Shown here piece after piece: positions 8,386 through 15,974 of a DNA stretch of 39,500 nucleotides (the stretch's first letter is position 1; each line of letters starts with the position of its first letter). The DNA comes from Candidatus Kapaibacterium sp. Its GTDB lineage: Bacteria > Bacteroidota > Ignavibacteria > Kapaibacteriales > UBA2268. The position numbers were made by a program, and so were the translations under genes. The notes beneath the pieces were generated by a model. It was not told where the DNA came from and did no database searches. It saw nothing but the letters and a program-made list of their open reading frames with translations. The DNA lies in the NCBI GenBank assembly GCA_028376765.1, contig JAONBD010000014.1:1-39500 (forward strand), given 5' to 3'.

Positions 8386-10197
8386 TTAAAAGATGTAAAT
8401 TAAATTAAACATTGGTTGGAAAAAGCCAGTAGATTCCCAAGGGTCTCTTTCTGATTTTATATCGAATCTACCAACTGCATTAATCTTAGCAAAAAGTGTG
8501 TTATCAATAATAGCAAACTGAGCGAATATGTTTGAATAAAACGACTCGTTGAAGTATTGTAATGAAGCACCCCAAGGTAAATCGCCAGCAGATGACATGA
8601 AGTCCATTTTTATTGATATACCACCAATACTTTCATCACCATTTTGTCCAAATATTTCTTTTCTAGTTACACCATCTTCCAAGACACTTGTGCTGTAAGA
8701 CCAATTTTCTACGTTATAATAGGCACCACCAAGACTAAATCTTAAAAGATTATCTTTATCTATGCTCATTCCAAATGTGTAGTGCGCAGCTGCATTGGCT
8801 CTAATGAAGTATGACTGGTTTCCAGGATTAGTCATAAACTGATTAAACTGAAAATCATTGATATTTCCTGAAGTCCAAGAGTCAATGTTATTATCGTAAT
8901 CAGTACCTAAAAAATCAGCAGGCTCTGCATCAGATGAAACATAAGCACCATCAATATGAAATACATCACTTCTATTTATTACTGGTACATCAAAGTCAGC
9001 AGAAAAATTGAATCCAAATCCACCATAAGTAAGGTTTCTTTGTTGATTATATATATCTTCAGAAATACTTGACCAACCACCAGTTGGAAGTATTAAACCA
9101 AATTTCAATGATTTCCAAATTAAGTTTAAGCTTAATCTTTCAGAACTAAATGATGGTACATTAATAGATTCAACTCCATATTTTAATTCAACACCAATTT
9201 CTGGCAAGTCTTCATTTGTAGGAACAAATTCATCTAACATTGGATTGCCAAGTGAATCTAATTCTATTTCACCTTTTCTATTATACAAATAAGCCTTTGG
9301 ATATTTTTTCCAGCTAATTTTATCTGGACCTACAAATACTTCCATATTTTTTTTGTAATAACTTTCTGGCTCTCCATTCGATATTCTTTTGAATAATTGA
9401 ATGTCATAGTCGCTCACATAGTAAGGAGCGTTGTAACTAATTAGAGGTTCAGAAACTCCCTTTTCTTGGTCTAACCAAATAATATTTGGATCGCCTAGGG
9501 CTCTTGCTTCTAATGTTTTATTTTGTACGTTATCCTGTTGGAAATACACTTCAGCAAGTTCGTACAAGTTAGTAATTGAAGCACCAAGCTTAACTTTACT
9601 TGTATCGATTTCTGTTAATTTCATCTCTCTGTATGAAAAAGCTTCGTCAACTGTTACTTCTTCAAGGTTTTCAATAAGATCATCAGTTTGTTCATCAAAT
9701 GAAGTTTGCTTTACTACCATTCCAATTATTTCTTCTGGGTATCTACCAGGCTCTGAAGGAGGAAGTGTTATGATAAAAGCTGTTGTTATTTTATCATCAG
9801 TTCCACCAATAATTTGAGCTAAATAGTATTGATAAATAATATTCATATCATCTTCTGGTATAACATCGTAACCTTGAGCAAGTAAATCGTTCGTTATATC
9901 AGATTTTAATTTTTCAGACCCAACGCCTTGTTCAACGATTCTAATTGCACCTGGATCATACTTTGACTTTGCAGCCTCAAAATCTTCGGAACTCGCTTGA
10001 TTTTGATTTGAAGGATCATTTGCTTTTATTATTTCGCCGATTGTTGATGCGTCTCTAACCTTGTAGATATAAACATTACCGAAACGATAATTTTTAAATT
10101 TTTGTAGAGTTTTCTCTACATCGTCTGTAGATCCTGTTTGGGCAAATAAACCCACAGAAGATACTACTGCTATTAATATTAATAATTTTTTCATCAT
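8386..10197 (-). CDS. Outer-membrane protein with periplasmic N-terminal domain (603 aa), unknown
   Basis: The product has a signal peptide cleaved after FA at residue 19. A long soluble part follows (about 20-335), containing segments such as RFGNVYIYKVRDAS and AFIITLPPSEPGRYPEEIIG. The last 250 or so residues form amphipathic strands ending in MFNLIYIF, a terminal phenylalanine typical of beta-barrels recognised by the BAM complex. It is not GldN: the characteristic GldN/PorN sequence blocks are absent even though it occupies the position after a GldM-like gene, 18 bases away. It is therefore a candidate outer-membrane partner of that protein. An alternative is an unrelated surface protein. 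I see no enzymatic motif. Confidence 0.6.
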   Translation of the reverse strand: MMKKLLILIAVVSSVGLFAQTGSTDDVEKTLQKFKNYRFGNVYIYKVRDASTIGEIIKANDPSNQNQASSEDFEAAKSKYDPGAIRIVEQGVGSEKLKSDITNDLLAQGYDVIPEDDMNIIYQYYLAQIIGGTDDKITTAFIITLPPSEPGRYPEEIIGMVVKQTSFDEQTDDLIENLEEVTVDEAFSYREMKLTEIDTSKVKLGASITNLYELAEVYFQQDNVQNKTLEARALGDPNIIWLDQEKGVSEPLISYNAPYYVSDYDIQLFKRISNGEPESYYKKNMEVFVGPDKISWKKYPKAYLYNRKGEIELDSLGNPMLDEFVPTNEDLPEIGVELKYGVESINVPSFSSERLSLNLIWKSLKFGLILPTGGWSSISEDIYNQQRNLTYGGFGFNFSADFDVPVINRSDVFHIDGAYVSSDAEPADFLGTDYDNNIDSWTSGNINDFQFNQFMTNPGNQSYFIRANAAAHYTFGMSIDKDNLLRFSLGGAYYNVENWSYSTSVLEDGVTRKEIFGQNGDESIGGISIKMDFMSSAGDLPWGASLQYFNESFYSNIFAQFAIIDNTLFAKINAVGRFDIKSERDPWESTGFFQPMFNLIYIF

Positions 10198-10215
10198 TTT
10201 TTTAAATACCCTTAA

Positions 10216-12561
10216 TTATCTTCTTCTTCTACCACCACGCGTATTTCCGCCAGTGTCCATTTTTTTGTTAACTCTAATTTTGTACGTTTTGAAAGTTGGT
10301 TCCGATACTTTACCATTTTCAGGATTAATGGAAGTAGCTTCCATTTTTATTGAAATCTCCCCTCTTACCTTACCTTCATCATCAGGTTCACCTGTCATTC
10401 CAAAATTAATTTGAACTGTGTTATCATCATTTACAGTTGATTTTGGTGTTCCAACAATTGTATAGCCTTTAACTTTAGCGTCTGTATCAACAATTCTAAA
10501 ATTAACATTAGATTTCTTTTCAGAATCGTTTGGATCATAAGTAGGAGCATCAATTTTAATATTTTGAATTCTAACTAGTAATTGATCCTCTCCAGCTATA
10601 TTATCAGTAGCAAAATTTGTTGACAAACCTGGTTGTCTTTGTTTGATACTAACCGAAGTTTCAGGGAAAATTGGAATTTCCTTTTTGCTAATAGGATCTA
10701 CCCATACTATTTCAAGAATTGCATCATTAGCGGAAGCAGAAAAGTTCAATTTATCTTCTCTACCAGCATTTAAGCCAACAATTCTTTTACCTTGAGCATC
10801 AGCATCTGTTTTAAAGTAAATAGCGAATTGATCGGCTGCAATCTTCTGACCAGATGGTGGAGTATATTCAAAGAACATCTGCTGTCCATAATTAGCTAGT
10901 GCAGCAAACTGATTTTTCAGCCTTGAAACATCTTCTTCGATTACACTAGGGAAAACTGTTAGATCAACATTCTTTTCAGATCTATTAGGAACAATATTAT
11001 GTTCTAATTTAACTATATATTCTTTTGGTACACCTTCTCCCGAAGATAAAGCCTGACTTACCGTACCATAATAATCTCTTGATTGACCTTCAGCAGGAGT
11101 TGTTTCGCTTACAGGACGCATTACTATAGTTGCGAGTGGCTGACCTGCCCCTCCAGATTCTTTAGAATATACATTACCTTTTACCACATTCATTCCTGTT
11201 CTCCAAGGAGCAATTTGGAATCTAAAGTTAGCTGGCTGACCCGCAAAAGCATAAACATTATTACTTGCTTCAATAATTGGTTTACTTGGAGGAGGATCTA
11301 ATACATTTACCCTAACATCAAATTCGATTGTATTCTGATTCTGTTCAAAGTTTTTGGACATCCCAGGACTTAGCAGAGTTACTATATAGCCGTATAATTG
11401 AACATTTCCAATTTTATCAAGTGCTTTAATATCTCCACTAACTTCAAGTTCAGCTATCTCTTTGTTTACAGCAGCAATGAAAGAATCGTGTGTTGCTGGT
11501 TCAGCAAAAACGAAAGCACCACGTCTTTCTTTTACCATTTTAATAATATCAGCATTTACTTCTTTTTCAAGTTGTTTTTTTACTTTTTTAAGTTCTCCAA
11601 TCTTAAGTTGAACTGTACCAATATTCACGGTAGATTCGTCTTCAACCGATTCATTTTGGCCACCCTTGATACCAAGAATTTTATTTGTTTTTGCATCATA
11701 TCTAAGCTTAAACCATCCTTCAGTAGCAGGAGGTTCAAAATTAACAACAAATAATTTGTTGCTTTTATTCTCATCAGATTGTGTTAGGTCAGCATCAACG
11801 TCATCAACATCAACCGAATCTTTTGCATAAAAGAAAATATTTTCATCGTTTACATCACTAGGTTTAAAATCTTGACCGATAGAAACAGCTTTGTAAATTG
11901 GCTCAACAGTTTTACGTCCTACTGTTCCATTCTTTACATGCTCTTCTACCCTCTTATTCATTGCTTCGTGATCTAGATACAAGTCACGAACACCTTTAAG
12001 TTCCCAGCCAGTATCCAAAATTTTAGTGCCGATTGGCATTTCGTTCATATTTGTGATTTTATTCTGAGCCATAAATTCATTAAGTATAGAATCATTAGGG
12101 AAAGGAGGTGATATTCCCTGCTCATCGCTTGGATTGTAAAATATTTCGTATTGAATATTTTCAACATTAGCAAGTTTTACATTTTTTTCTAATCGCTCGA
12201 TGTATTCCTTATCTGTTTCAGCTTCCATTCTGTCTAAAACACCAGAAACATCAGTTACACCAACTGCTATTAGATACCTTCGGTCCGATTTGATATCAGC
12301 ACCAATTAAGTCTTTGATCATACCCGTAGCTTTAAGCTCGGCACTTGGTACACTAACCTCATCTTGAGGTTTTGTAGTAATACCTTCAGTACCAGCACCA
12401 GCTTGAAGTTGGGATAAAATACTTTTAACAATTTTCATTGTTTCTTTTTGCTTCTGATGTAGATGCTCTTCGGCCTCATCACGCTCAACAATGATTATCA
12501 GCAGTTCTAATACTACTGCTAAATACAATACGAAATATACCTTTCCGGCAGAACCTGACAT
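10216..12561 (-). CDS. GldM/PorM-like inner-membrane protein with large periplasmic region
   Basis: The 781-residue protein starts with a very short cytoplasmic tail (MSGSAGK), one transmembrane helix (about 8-25) and then a periplasmic region: a helical part (about 26-100), lysine-rich coiled helices near 320-345, and several Ig-like beta segments up to the basic tail RGGRRRR. This matches the plan of GldM/PorM, the rotor-shaft partner of the proton-driven GldL motor in T9SS. An acidic residue, E19, lies inside the helix and K7 at its cytoplasmic edge; charged residues in this helix matter in GldLM motors. No gldL, gldK or gldN gene is adjacent, and sequence similarity by eye is weak, so it may be a paralogue for another system. 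It is first in a four-gene minus-strand operon with a promoter at about 12591-12619. Confidence 0.5.
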   Translation of the reverse strand: MSGSAGKVYFVLYLAVVLELLIIIVERDEAEEHLHQKQKETMKIVKSILSQLQAGAGTEGITTKPQDEVSVPSAELKATGMIKDLIGADIKSDRRYLIAVGVTDVSGVLDRMEAETDKEYIERLEKNVKLANVENIQYEIFYNPSDEQGISPPFPNDSILNEFMAQNKITNMNEMPIGTKILDTGWELKGVRDLYLDHEAMNKRVEEHVKNGTVGRKTVEPIYKAVSIGQDFKPSDVNDENIFFYAKDSVDVDDVDADLTQSDENKSNKLFVVNFEPPATEGWFKLRYDAKTNKILGIKGGQNESVEDESTVNIGTVQLKIGELKKVKKQLEKEVNADIIKMVKERRGAFVFAEPATHDSFIAAVNKEIAELEVSGDIKALDKIGNVQLYGYIVTLLSPGMSKNFEQNQNTIEFDVRVNVLDPPPSKPIIEASNNVYAFAGQPANFRFQIAPWRTGMNVVKGNVYSKESGGAGQPLATIVMRPVSETTPAEGQSRDYYGTVSQALSSGEGVPKEYIVKLEHNIVPNRSEKNVDLTVFPSVIEEDVSRLKNQFAALANYGQQMFFEYTPPSGQKIAADQFAIYFKTDADAQGKRIVGLNAGREDKLNFSASANDAILEIVWVDPISKKEIPIFPETSVSIKQRQPGLSTNFATDNIAGEDQLLVRIQNIKIDAPTYDPNDSEKKSNVNFRIVDTDAKVKGYTIVGTPKSTVNDDNTVQINFGMTGEPDDEGKVRGEISIKMEATSINPENGKVSEPTFKTYKIRVNKKMDTGGNTRGGRRRR

Positions 12562-12590
12562 AAATATCCTCGTTATTTCATATTAATTTA

Positions 12591-12619
12591 CAAAAATATT
12601 TCGGACAATTCTTGTCCAA
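12591..12619 (-). promoter_or_regulatory. Promoter of the GldM-like operon
   Basis: On the minus strand a TTG (complement of 12617-12619) lies 18 bases before TATTTTTG (complement of 12591-12598), giving both Bacteroidota promoter elements. Transcription would start near 12584, about 23 bases before the ATG. A perfect inverted repeat occupies the spacer. Confidence 0.6.
12603..12617. promoter_or_regulatory. Operator-like palindrome in the promoter spacer
   Basis: GGACAA (12603-12608), a three-base spacer TTC, and TTGTCC (12612-12617) form a perfect 15-base inverted repeat between the -33 and -7 elements of the GldM-like operon. The position and symmetry fit the binding site of a dimeric repressor. 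No regulator gene lies nearby. Confidence 0.4.
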
Positions 12620-12660
12620 GCAAATTAATTAAGTTTACAATATATGTGAATTTGAACAAA

Positions 12661-12682
12661 ATTACAAATAAGTGTTTGTAAT
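12661..12682. promoter_or_regulatory. Second palindrome between the divergent promoters
   Basis: ATTACAAA (12661-12668) and TTTGTAAT (12675-12682) are perfect inverted repeats separated by six bases. The site lies between the GldM-like promoter and the trkA promoter in a 248-base intergenic region. A small GTTC-TTTA-GAAC repeat with a following T run is at 12683-12699. It could be an operator for either side; nothing identifies the protein. Confidence 0.35.
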
Positions 12683-12756
12683 GTTCTTTAGAACTTTTTA
12701 AAAAAATAAAAAATTTAGTAGATATGGATCAGAGGCAATTTTAATTTATTATTGAT

Positions 12757-12764
12757 TAACTTTG
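12757..12764 (+). promoter_or_regulatory. -7 promoter element (TAACTTTG) of trkA
   Basis: TAACTTTG is an exact TAnnTTTG match 45 bases before the ATG at 12810. No good TTG is found at the -33 distance. Transcription would start near 12771, after the upstream ATG at 12762, which rules that ATG out if the element is real. Confidence 0.5.
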
Positions 12765-12809
12765 AACTTCAAATTATGTAAAGATTTCTTAATAAAAAAA
12801 TTATTTTTT

Positions 12810-14153
12810 ATGAATATCCTTATAATAGGTGCAGGAAATATTGGCTCTCAATTAGCTAAAAGATTGTCAATACAAAAACATAGTATTACTATAGTAGAAC
12901 AAGATCATGTTAAATCAGAATATGCAAAAGAACATCTTGATGCAATAGTAATAGAGGGTTCGGCAACTGATTACAAGACATTATTGTTTGCTGGAATTGA
13001 ATCCGCAGATATAGTAGCTTCTTTATCAAACTCTGATGAAGTTAATTTATTTGTATGTCAAGTTGCTAAAAAACTTAATGTAGAAAGTACAATTGCTAGA
13101 GTTAGAAATCCTCAATTTTTAGAAAAAGATTTTATTTTGAACAAAAAAGATCTTGGAGTTGATTACTTTATTCATCCTGAAAAAGAAGCGGCGGAAGCTA
13201 TATTAAGATTAATTCGACAGACTAATGCTACAGATGTAATTGAATTTGAAGATGGTAAAATTAAATTACTTGGAATTAGAATTGAAAGAGACTCGCAAGT
13301 ATTAAATATTCCCCTGCATGAGCTTTCTAAAAAATTTGGAAGGTTACCTTTTACACTAGTTGCAATCAAAAGGAACCAATACACCATTATACCAAGTGGT
13401 TCTGATATACTTCTTGCAGGAGATCAAATTTTCCTTATCAGTAAAGATGAAGACATTGAAAAATCTCTACAAATTCTTGGAAAAAAAGATTCATCGATAG
13501 ATAATGTGATGATAATTGGTGGAGGGATGATTTCCAGATTTATTTGTGAAGAAATTGATAAATCAATCAAATTAAAAATAATTGAAAAATCTGAGAAAAA
13601 AGCAGCTGTCATTTCTGAAAAATATAGACAGCCATTAATAATACTCGGTGATGGTTCAGACCTTGATTTATTAAATTTTGAAGGGCTTATGGATATGGAC
13701 GCCTTTGTATCTATAACTGGTGATGATGAAACAAATATTATTACAAGCCTAGTAGCTAAACATTTAGAAGTACCAAGAACAATTACATTAATTGCAAAAA
13801 GTGAATACATTCCACTAACACCAACTATAGGTCTTGATTCTGTGATCTCTAAACAGCAAATGACGGTTAATTCAATTCAAAAATTCATAAGAAGAAAACA
13901 AGTAGCCTTATTTGCCGAAATTCCTGGAGTAGATGCCGAAGTAATAGAATTTATCGCAAATGAGGGAACTCGAGTATGTAAAAGGCAGTTAAGCAAAATT
14001 AAATTCCCCAAAAAAACTATTGTTGGAGCAATTCTAAAAGGTGGCGATAAATTAGAAGTACCAAAAGGCGACACACAAATAGAGCCTGGAGACAAAGTAA
14101 TCGTAGTTGCCGAACCTGAAGCAATTAATGAAATAGAAAGGCTTTTCAGATGA
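12810..14153 (+). CDS. trkA: Trk system potassium uptake protein TrkA
   Basis: TrkA is the cytoplasmic NAD(H)-binding regulatory subunit of Trk/Ktr potassium channels. The 447-residue product has two tandem units, each a Rossmann RCK-N domain followed by an RCK-C domain. The first begins MNILIIGAGNIGSQLA with the acidic residue E30 after strand two. The second begins NVMIIGGGMISRFI at about residue 230. Length is close to the usual 450-460. The frame is open to an ATG at 12762, but the extra lysine- and phenylalanine-rich 16 residues precede the Rossmann strand and would lie before the predicted transcript start, so 12810 is preferred. No trkH/ktrB membrane subunit is in the window. The stop overlaps the start of the glycosyltransferase (ATGA). 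Confidence 0.92.
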   Translation: MNILIIGAGNIGSQLAKRLSIQKHSITIVEQDHVKSEYAKEHLDAIVIEGSATDYKTLLFAGIESADIVASLSNSDEVNLFVCQVAKKLNVESTIARVRNPQFLEKDFILNKKDLGVDYFIHPEKEAAEAILRLIRQTNATDVIEFEDGKIKLLGIRIERDSQVLNIPLHELSKKFGRLPFTLVAIKRNQYTIIPSGSDILLAGDQIFLISKDEDIEKSLQILGKKDSSIDNVMIIGGGMISRFICEEIDKSIKLKIIEKSEKKAAVISEKYRQPLIILGDGSDLDLLNFEGLMDMDAFVSITGDDETNIITSLVAKHLEVPRTITLIAKSEYIPLTPTIGLDSVISKQQMTVNSIQKFIRRKQVALFAEIPGVDAEVIEFIANEGTRVCKRQLSKIKFPKKTIVGAILKGGDKLEVPKGDTQIEPGDKVIVVAEPEAINEIERLFR

Positions 14154-14920
14154 AAATAAGTGTAATAACACCTTCCTATAATCAAGGTAATTTTATTTCT
14201 GAAACAATCGAATCTGTTTTAAATCAAAATTGGGATAATCTCGAATATATCATTATGGATGGTGGCTCGACCGACAACACTTTAGAAATTATTAAAAAAT
14301 ATGACAAAGATAATCCTAACAAAATAATTTGGAAATCTGAAAAAGATCGTGGTCAATCCCATGCAATTAATAAAGGGTTTGAACTTGCTACTGGCGATAT
14401 TGTTTGCTGGCTAAATTCTGATGATTATTTCCCAAAAGATACATTAAAAAAGGTAGCTGCCAAATTTGAAGATAATCCTAACTCAAAATGGTTAACAGGT
14501 GATTATATTATTATCGATGCCAATGGAAATGAAATTCAGAATTTCGTAAAAAAGTATAAAAACTTGCTCAAACTTTTACCAAAAAAATTGACATTATCAA
14601 TAGCAAATTATGTTAACCAACCTTCTACTTTTTGGAGAAAGGACATAATTGATGAAATTGGACTAATTAATGAAGATCTTAATTATACAATGGATTATGA
14701 ATACTGGATTAGAATCATTCAAAAATATGATCCATTAATAGTTAAAGATGCCTTATCAGTTTTTAGGATTCATGGCGAATCAAAAGGTGGTGATCAATTT
14801 GAAAAGCAATTTAAAGAAGAATACCAAGTTGCAAAAAACAACAATGTTGGCATTTTACCTCTCCTTCTTCACTCTATCCACAATAAATTAATAATTGCTG
14901 CTTACAAATTTCTAAAGTAG
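14150..14920 (+). CDS. Family 2 glycosyltransferase
   Basis: This 256-residue GT-A fold enzyme begins MKISVITPSYNQGNFI, the first strand of family 2 transferases, followed by DGGSTDNT for the nucleotide-sugar site. The acidic metal-binding motif is in CWLNSDDYF (SDD in place of DxD). The later WRKDI and MDYEYWIRI region holds the likely catalytic base. The absence of long hydrophobic segments suggests a cytoplasmic enzyme attached at the membrane face. Sugar and acceptor cannot be told; polysaccharide or lipopolysaccharide synthesis is usual. Its ATG overlaps the trkA stop codon, so it is translated from the same mRNA, an odd functional pairing. A strong bidirectional terminator follows. Confidence 0.88.
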   Translation: MKISVITPSYNQGNFISETIESVLNQNWDNLEYIIMDGGSTDNTLEIIKKYDKDNPNKIIWKSEKDRGQSHAINKGFELATGDIVCWLNSDDYFPKDTLKKVAAKFEDNPNSKWLTGDYIIIDANGNEIQNFVKKYKNLLKLLPKKLTLSIANYVNQPSTFWRKDIIDEIGLINEDLNYTMDYEYWIRIIQKYDPLIVKDALSVFRIHGESKGGDQFEKQFKEEYQVAKNNNVGILPLLLHSIHNKLIIAAYKFLK

Positions 14921-14948
14921 ATTAAAAACAAGTAAATTTAATAAAAAA

Positions 14949-14981
14949 AAGCTTCTCAATAAATTGAGAAGCTTATTTTTT
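14949..14981. terminator. Bidirectional terminator shared by a glycosyltransferase and tRNA-Thr
   Basis: AAGCTTCTCAA (14949-14959) pairs with TTGAGAAGCTT (14964-14974) around a four-base loop. A T-rich tail (14976-14981) follows on the plus strand and an A tract (14943-14950) precedes it, giving a U tract on the minus strand. It therefore serves the trkA-glycosyltransferase mRNA and the oppositely oriented tRNA-Thr. Confidence 0.85.
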
Positions 14982-14984
14982 GAG

Positions 14985-15058
14985 AGCCACTTGTCGGACT
15001 CGAACCAACGACCTGCTGATTACAAATCAGCTGCTCTAGCCAGCTGAGCTAAAGTGGC
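14985..15058 (-). tRNA. tRNA-Thr (anticodon UGU)
   Basis: Read on the minus strand, the acceptor stem GCCACTT pairs with AAGTGGC. The D arm is TAGCTCAGCTGGCTAGAGC. The anticodon stem GCTGA/TCAGC encloses TTTGTAA with anticodon TGT, and the T arm GTTGG/CCGAC holds TTCGAGT. The 3' CCA is not encoded. A full promoter lies just upstream and a terminator just downstream. Confidence 0.97.
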
Positions 15059-15072
15059 GTCAAAACAGAGCA

Positions 15073-15103
15073 CAAAAATAAGGAAGTTTTTTTAATTAGC
15101 AAA
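15073..15103 (-). promoter_or_regulatory. Promoter of tRNA-Thr
   Basis: On the minus strand TTTG (complement of 15100-15103), 19 bases, and TATTTTTG (complement of 15073-15080) match the full Bacteroidota consensus. The start would be near 15066, eight bases before the mature tRNA 5' end. Confidence 0.7.
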
Positions 15104-15121
15104 TATTTTTTTCAATCTTTA

Positions 15122-15895
15122 TTATTTTTCTTGATTTTTTTTGGATATGCTCTGAATTTCCCATAGAAAGGAGTATTTCAAGAAAGTTGAAATCATTGTG
15201 GAAGTTGCAACTAAGAAGCCATGAATACCATCTTTCCAAGCATTTCTTAATATATACTGCCTGATAAATGCACTCAAAGGATTAACGATTAAGTTTGATA
15301 TTTTAAATAATTTACCTTCAGAGTGGTATGATTCAGCAGAAATTTGAGCATATCGCACTAGCTTAGAATAATGATGATATATTCCAGTATAAGAATGGTG
15401 GATTAATTTTCCATTAATTTTTTTTGATTTAACATTACAATACAGTTTATCGTGAGGATCCTTTCCTTTCCAAATTGGTTCAGTACTTTTATGAACTAAC
15501 CTAAGATTCCAATCAGGTTGCCAGGCATATTTCAACATTTTCCCTAAATAGAAAGTTGCCCTATTTAATTGGTAAGCCCCAAAAGTTTTGTTATTAATTA
15601 TATCAGATATTTCATTAAGCAAATCTAAATCAGGAATTTCATCACAATCTAAAGATAATATCCAATCATTAGTACATTTAGATAATGCAGAGTTCTTTTG
15701 AGCAACGTGGCCCTTCCATTCCTCAATATAGACTCTAGCTCCATTTTTTTTGGCTATTTCTATTGTCTTATCGGTTGATCCAGAATCGACAACAATTATT
15801 TCTGAAGCAATTGAGGAAATAGAATCCAACATTTTGTGAATGATTCGTTCTTCATTAAAAGAAATTACTGCTACCGACAATGGTAGTTGTTTCAA
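15122..15895 (-). CDS. WaaE/KdtX-like family 2 glycosyltransferase
   Basis: The 257-residue product fits the WaaE-like lipopolysaccharide core glycosyltransferases. It starts LSVAVISFNEERII, continues with IIVVDSGSTDKT for nucleotide-sugar binding, and has the metal-binding DxD in LSLDCDEIP, then AYQLNRATFYLG and the conserved RLVHK and HHSY segments. A hydrophobic C-terminal stretch (GFLVATSTMISTFLKYSFLW) probably associates with the inner membrane. No ATG is suitably placed: the start is TTG at 15895, with AAGGGG six bases upstream acting as a Shine-Dalgarno site; the next in-frame ATG (residue 22) would remove the first strand of the fold. Its 5' end faces the subtilase gene. The sugar transferred is unknown. 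Confidence 0.85.
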   Translation of the reverse strand: MKQLPLSVAVISFNEERIIHKMLDSISSIASEIIVVDSGSTDKTIEIAKKNGARVYIEEWKGHVAQKNSALSKCTNDWILSLDCDEIPDLDLLNEISDIINNKTFGAYQLNRATFYLGKMLKYAWQPDWNLRLVHKSTEPIWKGKDPHDKLYCNVKSKKINGKLIHHSYTGIYHHYSKLVRYAQISAESYHSEGKLFKISNLIVNPLSAFIRQYILRNAWKDGIHGFLVATSTMISTFLKYSFLWEIQSISKKNQEK

Positions 15896-15974
15896 ATCTA
15901 GCCCCTTTTTGTAACTATAAGTAATATATAAGTGTCTATATTAAGTAAATAAAAATATTAAAGCAAAACATATC

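Noticed and set aside
11083-11754. Open frames antisense to the GldM-like gene
   Set aside because: Phenylalanine/serine-rich translations typical of antisense frames; the minus-strand gene explains the region.
15893-15900. TAGATTTG as a promoter of the WaaE-like gene
   Set aside because: It overlaps the TTG start codon; transcription would begin inside the coding region and remove the first strand of the enzyme.
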